This document shows positions 33,717-40,783 of a DNA stretch of 64,000 nt, in pieces. The stretch's first letter is position 1, and every line of letters begins with the position of its first letter. Below the pieces are notes generated by a model. It did no database searches and was not told the origin of the DNA. It saw nothing but the letters and a program-made list of their open reading frames with translations. This DNA is from Streptomyces sp. NBC_00457 (GTDB lineage Bacteria; Actinomycetota; Actinomycetes; Streptomycetales; Streptomycetaceae): positions 4,154,001 to 4,218,000 of the forward strand of contig NZ_CP107905.1 of the NCBI RefSeq assembly GCF_036014015.1, written 5' to 3'. The position numbers and the translations under genes were made by a program.

Positions 33717-33743
33717 CTTGACAACAGAATTGGTCTGGACCAA
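33717..33743 (+). promoter_or_regulatory. Chitinase promoter with DasR-type operator (dre)
   Basis: TTGACA at 33717-33722 is a consensus -35. The near-perfect palindrome TTGGTCTGGACCAA at 33730-33743 matches the DasR-responsive element (core TGGTCTAGACCA) and lies between the -35 and a CAACGT-like -10 starting at 33740, a position suited to repression. The ATG follows at 33753 without a ribosome site, so the mRNA may be leaderless or nearly so. Confidence 0.75.
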
Positions 33744-33752
33744 CGTGTTGTC

Positions 33753-35438
33753 ATGTCCCCACAGAAAAGATCGATACGACTCTGGGCGGGTGCCGTCACC
33801 GCCGCCCTGGCCCTCTCCCTCACCGGTGCGGGCCAGGCGTCCGCCGCCGACGTCAACAACGCCAAGAACGCCGGTTTCGAGGCCGGCCTCAGCAACTGGA
33901 CCTGTTCCGCGAACAGCGGCACGACGGTCACCTCCCCCGTGCGCACCGGCACGACCGCGCTGAAGGCGACCCCGGCCGGGCAGGACAACGCCCGCTGCAC
34001 CCAGACGGTCGCCGTCAAGCCCAACTCGACGTACGCGCTGAGCGCCTGGGTGCAGGGCGGGTACGCCTATCTGGGCGTGACCGGCACCGGCACCACGGAC
34101 GTGTCGACCTGGACCCCGGACTCGGCGAGCTGGAAGCCGCTGACGACGTCGTTCACCACGGGTGCCTCGACGACATCCGTCACGGTGTACACGCACGGCT
34201 GGTACGGACAGCCCGCGTACTACGCCGACGACCTCTCCGTGTACGGCCCCGACGGGGACGGCGGGACCGATCCGGCGCCGACGATCCCCGGTGCGCCGGC
34301 CGGTCTGTCGGTGTCGGGCACCACGTCCTCGTCCGTGTCCCTCGCCTGGAACACGGTCGCGGGAGCAACGGGCTACCACGTCTACCGGGACGGTACGAAG
34401 GTGACGGCGGTGACCGGAACGTCGGCCACCGTCACGGGACTCACCGCCTCCACCTCGTACGCCTTCCAGGTCACGGCGGTCAACGCGGCCGGTGAGTCGG
34501 TGAAGTCGGCGGCGGTGACGGGGCGGACGACGGCGACCCCGGTGGGCCCCGCCCTGCCGGAGCACGCGGTGACCGGTTACTGGCAGAACTTCAACAACGG
34601 CGCCACGGTGCAGAAGCTCGCGGACGTCCAGTCCCAGTACGACATCATCGCGGTGGCGTTCGCGGACGCGACGTCGACGCCGGGCGCGGTGACCTTCAAC
34701 CTGGACTCGGCGGGGCTCGGCGGTTACACGGTCGACCAGTTCAAGGCGGACGTGAAGGCGAAGCAGGCGGCCGGGAAGAAGGTCATCGTCTCGGTCGGCG
34801 GTGAGCGCGGCACGGTGGCCGTGAACGACTCGGCATCGGCGGCCAACTTCGCGAACTCGGTGTACTCGCTGATGCAGACGTACGGCTTCGACGGCGTCGA
34901 CATCGACCTGGAGAACGGCCTCAACGCCACCTACATGACGCAGGCGCTGCGGTCGCTCTCGTCAAAGGCGGGCTCGTCGCTGGTCATCACGATGGCGCCG
35001 CAGACGATCGACATGCAGTCGACGTCGAACTCCTACTTCCAGACGGCCCTGAACATCAAGGACATCCTCACGGTCGTCAACATGCAGTACTACAACAGCG
35101 GTTCGATGCTGGGCTGCGACGGCAAGGTCTACAGCCAGGGCTCGGTGGACTTCCTGACGGCGCTGGCCTGCATCCAGCTGGAGGGCGGTCTGGCACCGTC
35201 GCAGGTGGGCCTGGGTCTTCCGGCCTCGACGCGCGGCGCCGGCAGCGGGTATGTCTCGCCCTCCGTGGTGAACAACGCGCTGGACTGCCTGGCGAGGGGC
35301 ACGAACTGCGGCTCCTTCAAGCCGTCCAGGACCTATCCCGACCTGCGGGGCGCGATGACCTGGTCCACCAACTGGGACGCGGCGGCCGGGAACGCGTGGT
35401 CCAACGCGGTGGGGCCGCATGTGCACGGGCTGCCGTAG
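33753..35438 (+). CDS. Secreted GH18 chitinase with CBM and FnIII domains
   Basis: Secreted enzyme of 561 aa. After a signal peptide (AGAVTAALALSLTGAGQASA) comes a carbohydrate-binding domain with GFEAGLSNWTCSANSG (about 28-165), a fibronectin III domain (PGAPAGLSVSGTTSSSVSLA, about 175-262), and a GH18 barrel from about 270. The catalytic motif is GFDGVDIDLEN (DxxDxDxE, about 381-388) with substrate motif VNMQYYNSG. It hydrolyses chitin; this domain order is common in Streptomyces. The dre element in its promoter predicts induction by N-acetylglucosamine via DasR. The ATG at 33753 gives a clean signal peptide; the frame is open back to 33624. Confidence 0.93.
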   Translation: MSPQKRSIRLWAGAVTAALALSLTGAGQASAADVNNAKNAGFEAGLSNWTCSANSGTTVTSPVRTGTTALKATPAGQDNARCTQTVAVKPNSTYALSAWVQGGYAYLGVTGTGTTDVSTWTPDSASWKPLTTSFTTGASTTSVTVYTHGWYGQPAYYADDLSVYGPDGDGGTDPAPTIPGAPAGLSVSGTTSSSVSLAWNTVAGATGYHVYRDGTKVTAVTGTSATVTGLTASTSYAFQVTAVNAAGESVKSAAVTGRTTATPVGPALPEHAVTGYWQNFNNGATVQKLADVQSQYDIIAVAFADATSTPGAVTFNLDSAGLGGYTVDQFKADVKAKQAAGKKVIVSVGGERGTVAVNDSASAANFANSVYSLMQTYGFDGVDIDLENGLNATYMTQALRSLSSKAGSSLVITMAPQTIDMQSTSNSYFQTALNIKDILTVVNMQYYNSGSMLGCDGKVYSQGSVDFLTALACIQLEGGLAPSQVGLGLPASTRGAGSGYVSPSVVNNALDCLARGTNCGSFKPSRTYPDLRGAMTWSTNWDAAAGNAWSNAVGPHVHGLP

Positions 35439-35454
35439 GCGATGACGATCGAAC

Positions 35455-35484
35455 GGGGCACCCGGCGAATCCGCCGGGTGCCCC
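35455..35484 (+). terminator. Terminator of the chitinase gene
   Basis: Perfect 13-bp inverted repeat (35455-35467 with 35472-35484) around an AATC loop, 17 bases after the chitinase stop, followed by TTCGTC. It has a typical Streptomyces terminator shape. Confidence 0.85.
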
Positions 35485-35567
35485 TTCGTCGCGTCGGTCT
35501 TGTCGCTGTGAAACATTTCCCCGGGCCCACCGCATCAATGAGGTGAAGGCCGACGAGGGGGGAGTCC

Positions 35568-36086
35568 ATGAGACAGGTCCGCGGGAGCGGTGCCGAGACG
35601 TATGCGGCGTTCGCGGCGGCGCGAGCGGGGCATCTCTACCGGTCCGCGTGCCTGCTGACCGCGGGGGACACGCATCTGGCCGAGGACCTGGTGCAGGAGA
35701 CCCTCGGGCGGCTGTACGTCAGATGGGGACGCGTCTCCCGGGTCGGCAACCCGGCGGGGTACGCGCAGACCGTCCTCACCCGCACCTTCCTCGCCCATCA
35801 GCGCCGCCGCAGCAGCACCGAGCGCGCCACGGACGTCCTGCCGGAGCTGCCGTACGCCGCCGCCGGCGACACCTCCCTGCGGCTCACCCTGCTGGAAGCG
35901 CTCGCCCGGCTGCCCGCCAAGGACCGGGCGGTGGTCGTCCTGCGCTACTGGGAGGACCGCTCCATCGAGGAGACCGCCGACGCGATGAACACCAGTTCGG
36001 CCGCGGTCCGCACCCGGTGCACCCGCGCGCTGTCCCGGCTGCGCGAATTCCTCGGCGAGGACATGGACGAGTACGCCGCCCCCTGA
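35568..36086 (+). CDS. SigE-family ECF RNA polymerase sigma factor
   Basis: Protein of 172 aa with region 2 (HLYRSACLLTAGDTHLAEDL, QETLGRLYVRWGRV) and region 4 (LPAKDRAVVVLRYWEDRSIE, ETADAMNTSSAAVRTRCTRA). This is the actinobacterial SigE-family type. The ATG follows GGGGGGAG. No separate anti-sigma factor with a zinc motif is adjacent, but the next gene encodes a single-pass membrane protein that could have that role. Confidence 0.9.
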   Translation: MRQVRGSGAETYAAFAAARAGHLYRSACLLTAGDTHLAEDLVQETLGRLYVRWGRVSRVGNPAGYAQTVLTRTFLAHQRRRSSTERATDVLPELPYAAAGDTSLRLTLLEALARLPAKDRAVVVLRYWEDRSIEETADAMNTSSAAVRTRCTRALSRLREFLGEDMDEYAAP

Positions 36087-36166
36087 TCCACGCCGCCCCT
36101 GACCCACGCCACCCCTCATTCGCCATCGAGCCCAGACCGACACCTCTGCAGAAACGGTGGTTTGCC

Positions 36167-37426
36167 ATGCCCTCCGAACCCCAGGAAGACCTCTTCGCAC
36201 ACCGGCTCGGCAACGCCCTGACCGAGGCCGGCGACCACTTCGAGACCGACCGTCACGCCCTCGTCGTCGCCGGCGAGGCCCGCGGCCGCCGACTGCGGTA
36301 CCGCCGCCGGGCGGCCCTCGTCGGCGGCGTCGCCGGGATCGCGCTCGTCGGCGTCGGCAGCGCGCTGCTCCTGCCGGCCGACGACGCCGACGGGCGGGCG
36401 TCCGTGGCCGTCGACAGCTCGACACCGAGCCCTTCCGCCGACGGCCAGTTGCCGGGCGCCACCGTCGTCCGCGCGCTCGAGGAGATGCTCCCCAAGGGGA
36501 CGTACAGCCGGCAGCAGGGCGCGGGCACCAGCACGGGATCGCCGTACGCCTCGCTGGTGTACGACGACGGAAAGGGCGGCGCGCTCGTCAGCGTCTCCCT
36601 GGCCAAGGTGGAGGCGGGCGGCGAGGCGGCCGAGCAGCTGACCACCTGCCCGGACAAGGCCCTCGTCGCGTACGACGCCTGTACCACGAGCAAGGTGCAC
36701 GACGGCACGCTCATGATCTACCAGGGGTACGAGTACCCGGACCGACGCGTGGAGACGAAGCAGTGGTACGCCTCGCTCGTCACGCCGCACGGCCATCACG
36801 TCATGGTGAGCGAGTGGAACGCGGAGGCCGAGAAGGACGCTCCGCTCACCCGCGACCAACCGCCCTTGTCGCCGGGGCAGTTGAAGAGCATCGCCACCAA
36901 GGACTTCTGGATGATCGCCATCGACGCCGCCGCCAGGAACGCCCCGGCGGAGAAGTCACCCGACACCTCGGACGCATCCACCGACCGGCCCGCCGAGCCC
37001 ACCGGCACCGACGTGCAGAAGACGCTCGCGGCCCTGCTCCCCAAGGACACCGAGGTCGTCTCCCAGGGCGGTGAGGGCGAGTACGGCTATGTCGTGGCCG
37101 ACGACGGCAGCGGCCAGAGCCTCGTCCAGATCAATGTGCAGCCCGACATGCGCGACGTCGCGGACCAGCTCTTCGGCGCGGACGCCGAGGTCCTCGGCGA
37201 CGGCACGAAGGTCGCCGTGCGGCAGGGCCCCGGCGAGAAGGGCGGCGAGGGGGTCGTCATGTGGACCGTCGACACGATCCGTACCGACGGCCGGCGCGTC
37301 GTGGTGAGCGCCTTCAACTCGGGTGCCCAGCACACCGCCGCGACCCGTGACACCCCAGCGCTGACCATCGCCGAGCTGCGGGAGATCGCCCTCAGCCCGA
37401 AGTGGGTTCAGCCCATGGGCCGGTAG
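36167..37426 (+). CDS. Membrane protein with duplicated extracytoplasmic domain
   Basis: Protein of 419 aa. A basic cytoplasmic N-terminus of about 46 residues, one membrane helix (RRAALVGGVAGIALVGVGSA) and a large outer part. The outer part is two tandem copies of one domain: about 94-250 (VVRALEEMLPKGTYSRQQG) and about 280-419 (VQKTLAALLPKDTEVVSQGG). Each copy ends similarly (QLKSIATKDFW versus ELREIALSPKW). Function unknown. It follows the ECF sigma gene by 80 bp and is a candidate regulator or sensor for it. The ATG at 36167 is chosen because upstream sequence in frame is the sigma gene's shadow. Its 3' end overlaps the convergent gene by 19 bp. Confidence 0.8.
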   Translation: MPSEPQEDLFAHRLGNALTEAGDHFETDRHALVVAGEARGRRLRYRRRAALVGGVAGIALVGVGSALLLPADDADGRASVAVDSSTPSPSADGQLPGATVVRALEEMLPKGTYSRQQGAGTSTGSPYASLVYDDGKGGALVSVSLAKVEAGGEAAEQLTTCPDKALVAYDACTTSKVHDGTLMIYQGYEYPDRRVETKQWYASLVTPHGHHVMVSEWNAEAEKDAPLTRDQPPLSPGQLKSIATKDFWMIAIDAAARNAPAEKSPDTSDASTDRPAEPTGTDVQKTLAALLPKDTEVVSQGGEGEYGYVVADDGSGQSLVQINVQPDMRDVADQLFGADAEVLGDGTKVAVRQGPGEKGGEGVVMWTVDTIRTDGRRVVVSAFNSGAQHTAATRDTPALTIAELREIALSPKWVQPMGR

Positions 37427-37842
37427 TACCCCAGCACGCCCGCCAGCTGACCGAACCACTCCCCCAGCCGATCGCCGCGCTTGGCGTCGACCGCGCACTC
37501 GAAGAACCGCCCGTCGACGTGGGCGACCCCGACGACGAGGACGTTGCCGTTCGCCTTGTAGTGGACGCCGCGGATCTCGGGCCAGGTAAGGTCGAGGTTC
37601 ATGCCGTGGTTCTCGAAGGCGACCCCGGAGGCGTCCACGACGACGGCGTTGCGCCGGTCCACGGCCAGGAACTCCGGGCCCGCGGGAGCCGGGTGGGGCG
37701 GCATCGGCGCGGGGTGAGGTGCGTACGACGGTGGGCCGGGCGGCGGCGCGGGGACGTAGGGCTGCGGGGGGACGTACGGCTGCGGGGGCGGGCCGAAGCC
37801 GGGCGGTGTCGACGGCGGTGGGCCGGGATCGGGCTGCTGCAT
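37408..37842 (-). CDS. Small PH-like domain protein with Pro-rich N-terminus
   Basis: Protein of 144 aa. Residues 1-55 are Pro/Tyr-rich (PPQPYVPPQPYVPAPPPGPP). The C-terminal 85 residues (DRRNAVVVDASGVAFENHGM, NLDLTWPEIRGVHYKANGN, GRFFECAVDAKRGDRLGEWF) look like a small beta-rich PH-type domain. The protein at 44826-45335 carries a clearly similar domain. Function unknown. It overlaps the convergent membrane-protein gene by 19 bp. Confidence 0.75.
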   Translation of the reverse strand: MQQPDPGPPPSTPPGFGPPPQPYVPPQPYVPAPPPGPPSYAPHPAPMPPHPAPAGPEFLAVDRRNAVVVDASGVAFENHGMNLDLTWPEIRGVHYKANGNVLVVGVAHVDGRFFECAVDAKRGDRLGEWFGQLAGVLGYYRPMG

Positions 37843-37869
37843 GAGCGCACGGTAACGCGGCCCGAGGAC

Positions 37870-39180
37870 CTAGAAGAACTCGGACCAGGGCTGGTCCCAG
37901 ATCTGCTTCACGCACAGCACCAGGAACAGCAGCCCGGCGATGGCGAGCATCGCGTTGCTCACCGGGCCGTTGCGCCATTCGCGCGGGGTGCGTGAGCTGT
38001 TGAGGAGCCAGATCAGGGTGCCGGCGAGGAAGGGGAGGAAGGCCGCGCCCAGGACGCCGTAGATGATGATCAGTCGGAAGGGCTGGCCCTCGAAGAGCAG
38101 CACCATGGGCGGGAAGGTGAGCCACAGCAGGTAGGCGCGGAACGGCCAGGCCCGCTCGCGCTCGCCGGACGCCACCTCCTCGCCCGTCGCCTTCTCGCGC
38201 TTCTGCTGCCGGGCCACGAAGTCCGCGAACATCAGGCTCACGCCGTGCCAGACGCCGATGAGGGAGGTGAACGAGGTGGCGAAGAAGCCGATCAGGAAGA
38301 ACTTCGCCGTCGCCGAGCCGTACTCGTCCTCCAGGATGTCGCCCAGCTGGATGAGGCCCTTGTCGCCGCTGGCGATGGCGATGTTCGCGGAGTGCAGCAT
38401 CTCCGCGCCGACGAAGAGCATGGCGACGACGAAGACGCCGGTCGTGGCATAGGCGACCCGGTTGTCCAGGCGCATCACCTTCATCCACCCGGTGTTCGTC
38501 CACCCCTTGGCGTTGACCCAGTACCCGTACGCGGCCAGCGTGATGGTGCCGCCGACGCCACCGATCAGGCCCAGCGTGTTGAGGATCGAGTCCTTCTCGT
38601 CGGGCAGCACCGGCAACAGCCCCGCGAAGGCGTCCCCGAGGTTCGGCGTGACCCGGATCGCCAGATACACCGTCACCACGAACATGACGCCGACCAGCAC
38701 CGTCATGACCTTCTCGAACACCGCGTACTTGTTGAACCAGACGAACACCAGCCCGACCAGCCCGCACGCGATGCCCCACCACTTGAGGTCCATCACATCC
38801 GGGAACAGCGCCTGCAACGGCAGCGCACTCGACGACATCGCCGCCGCGCCATAGACGAAGCCCCAGATCACGACGTAGACGACGAAGAACCACGTCGTCC
38901 AACGCCCCAGACTCGCCCACCCGTCGAACAGCGTCCGCCCCGTCGACAAATGCCAGCGCCCCGCCGCCTCGGCCAACGAGATCTTGACGAGGCAGCCGAT
39001 GACGGCCGCCCACAGGAGCGTGTACCCGAAGTTGCTGCCCGCGATCAGCGTCGCCACCAGGTCACCGGCCCCGACACCGGTCGCCGCGACGACGATGCCG
39101 GGCCCGATGTATTTCCAACTGGACTTGCGGGGAGTGCGCGTGACGTCGCCGGTCGCCTGATTACCCGTGGTCTCAGCCAT
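37870..39180 (-). CDS. Nramp-family transporter, atypical metal site
   Basis: Membrane protein of 436 aa with about 11 helices in the Nramp (LeuT-type) arrangement, starting KYIGPGIVVAATGVGAGDLV. In canonical Nramp the first helix carries DPGN and helix 6 carries MPH; here these positions read GAGD and a TITLAAYGYW-type sequence. The metal-coordinating Asp, Asn, Met and His are thus absent, so transition-metal transport is unlikely in the usual form and another ion or substrate is possible. The ATG at 39180 gives the natural N-terminus. The gene lies downstream of the HATPase on the same strand, with a dispersed repeat in between. Confidence 0.85.
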   Translation of the reverse strand: MAETTGNQATGDVTRTPRKSSWKYIGPGIVVAATGVGAGDLVATLIAGSNFGYTLLWAAVIGCLVKISLAEAAGRWHLSTGRTLFDGWASLGRWTTWFFVVYVVIWGFVYGAAAMSSSALPLQALFPDVMDLKWWGIACGLVGLVFVWFNKYAVFEKVMTVLVGVMFVVTVYLAIRVTPNLGDAFAGLLPVLPDEKDSILNTLGLIGGVGGTITLAAYGYWVNAKGWTNTGWMKVMRLDNRVAYATTGVFVVAMLFVGAEMLHSANIAIASGDKGLIQLGDILEDEYGSATAKFFLIGFFATSFTSLIGVWHGVSLMFADFVARQQKREKATGEEVASGERERAWPFRAYLLWLTFPPMVLLFEGQPFRLIIIYGVLGAAFLPFLAGTLIWLLNSSRTPREWRNGPVSNAMLAIAGLLFLVLCVKQIWDQPWSEFF

Positions 39181-39237
39181 GCCGATCAAGAAACCGCAAA
39201 AGAACGGCACAGACAAGGGGTCGTGCGCCGACCAACC

Positions 39238-39285
39238 CAAAGGGGCGCGGGGAACTGCGCGACCAGCCACCGACTACCCGCAGCC
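39238..39285 (-). repeat. Dispersed intergenic repeat, copy 2 of 4
   Basis: GGGGCGCGGGGAACTGCGCG plus ACCAGCCAC, the inverse of the copy at 3675-3720. It overlaps the last codons of the HATPase gene (ending 39274), so the C-terminal Cys/Gly/Ser tail of that protein is partly repeat-derived. Confidence 0.75.
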
Positions 39286-39759
39286 CGAAGCACCACCTGA
39301 CGCACACCCACACGTACCGAGTTCGAACCACACAGTCGTCCCCGCCCCATCCCGCTCGCACCCCCAGCGAAGCGCCAGCGCATCCACCAGGAACATCCCG
39401 CGCCCACTCTCAGCCGTACCCGCATCAAGTACCCGCGGCCGCCCACCACCCGCGTCGGCGACTTCGCACCGCAGCACGCCGTGCGCGGCGGTCATGGTGA
39501 GCGTGAACCGGCTCTCGGAGTGCAGCAACGCGTTGGTGGTGAGCTCGCTGACGAGCAGCTCGGCAGTGTCGACAACGTCCTCCCGCTCGCCCAGTCCCCA
39601 TATCTCCAGCTGCCGGCGGACCTCCCTGCGCGCCTCACCGACGGCAGTCGCACGCGGCTCGTACTCGACGCTCAAGTGGCCTGCCCCCAAGGGCGGTTGG
39701 GGATAGGCGCCGTATCTGGGACCGGGTTCCGGGAGGCGTCCCCCGGAGAGTTGCAGCAT
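39274..39759 (-). CDS. Anti-sigma-type ATP-binding protein (HATPase_c)
   Basis: GHKL ATPase of 161 aa of the serine-kinase anti-sigma type. The N box ELLVSELTTNALLHSESRF is intact with its Asn, the G1 region is VADAGGGRPRVLDAG, and the G2 region ESGRGMFLVDALALRWG is followed by GAGTTVWFEL. It probably phosphorylates an anti-anti-sigma factor or binds a sigma factor. The ATG at 39759 has GTAGGAACC upstream. The MEDS-domain gene lies 76 bp upstream on the same strand, suggesting one signalling module. Confidence 0.85.
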   Translation of the reverse strand: MLQLSGGRLPEPGPRYGAYPQPPLGAGHLSVEYEPRATAVGEARREVRRQLEIWGLGEREDVVDTAELLVSELTTNALLHSESRFTLTMTAAHGVLRCEVADAGGGRPRVLDAGTAESGRGMFLVDALALRWGCERDGAGTTVWFELGTCGCASGGASGCG

Positions 39760-39835
39760 GGTTCCTACGGTGTCCTCCCCGCGTGTACCGCACACGGGGA
39801 GGACTACCTGTTTCCGTACCTGCGTCGACGTACGC

Positions 39836-40744
39836 CTACCCGTACTGGAGACGTACGGTCGCCCCCTCCGCGTCGTCGCGCACATCGACGTACGCGCACA
39901 CCTGCCGGGCGAACCACAGCCCCTGGTCCGGCTCGAGTTCGGCGTCGGGCGGCGGGATGAACCCGGCGAGCGGGTCGGCGACGCGGCGTGTGGTGCGCAG
40001 TTCGCAGACGCAGGCGGGGGCGGCGCCCCACAGCAGCGCGCCGGTGACCGGCCCGAGGGAGGCCGCCGCCGCGAGGACGGCGCCGGCGAACAACTCGGCG
40101 TCCGGGGAGGACAGTCCACGGGCGACCGCGCCGGCGCACAGGGCGTCCGGGTCCGGGTGGTGGAGGTGCTGCGCGTCCGCCGGAGGCTCCGGCAGCGGTA
40201 CGGCGTCCAGCTCGGTGGCGAGCGTGACCGGGTCCACGTAGGCGCCCGTGCCGGGGTGGGCGCGGCGGGCGGCGGCGACGATGGCGGCGCCGGCGGTGCG
40301 GGTGTCGTACGCGCACAGGGCGGTGGTCGCGAGCGGCGCGAAGAGGAGGTTGGCGAGGGCCTCGTAGCGGATCCACTCGGCGGTCTCGCGGGGTGAGCGT
40401 CCGGCGCGGCCGTCCCAGACGGGTTCCATGAGGAGGTGGATACGGCCGCCGGGTCCGGCGTGCGCGGCGAGGTAACCGGCGCCCTGGGCGACGGCGTTGG
40501 CGGCATTGCCGGTGTACCAGTCGGTCTGCGGGATCAGGCCGACGCTTTTGGCGTCTGCGCCAAGGGCGTCCCGTAGGAGGTCCAGCTTGCCGGGGGCGGC
40601 GATGGCGACGGGCGGGGGTTCGCCGGGGGCGCCGAGGCCTTCGGTGAGGAACGGGAGGGCGGCGGCGACGAATGCGTCGTCCGTGCCGAAGACGGCCATA
40701 CGGTGGTCGAACGCCCCGTGGGCTGGGGCGGGTTGGTTGGTCAC
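39836..40744 (-). CDS. MEDS-domain regulatory protein (RsbA-like)
   Basis: Protein of 302 aa. The N-terminal MEDS-type domain (AFDHRMAVFGTDDAFVAAAL, GLIPQTDWYTGNAANAVA, RIHLLMEPVWDGRAGR, EALANLLFAPLATTALCAYD) covers about 1-190. A C-terminal degenerate GHKL-like region follows (LWFARQVCAYVDVRDDAEGA). Such proteins are annotated as RsbA-type anti-sigma regulators or sensors in Streptomyces. It lies between the HATPase and a large LuxR regulator, all on the minus strand. Confidence 0.85.
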   Translation of the reverse strand: MTNQPAPAHGAFDHRMAVFGTDDAFVAAALPFLTEGLGAPGEPPPVAIAAPGKLDLLRDALGADAKSVGLIPQTDWYTGNAANAVAQGAGYLAAHAGPGGRIHLLMEPVWDGRAGRSPRETAEWIRYEALANLLFAPLATTALCAYDTRTAGAAIVAAARRAHPGTGAYVDPVTLATELDAVPLPEPPADAQHLHHPDPDALCAGAVARGLSSPDAELFAGAVLAAAASLGPVTGALLWGAAPACVCELRTTRRVADPLAGFIPPPDAELEPDQGLWFARQVCAYVDVRDDAEGATVRLQYG

Positions 40745-40783
40745 GGGTTCCCTTCGAGGTCGGGGAGGGAGGTGCCTGACGGT

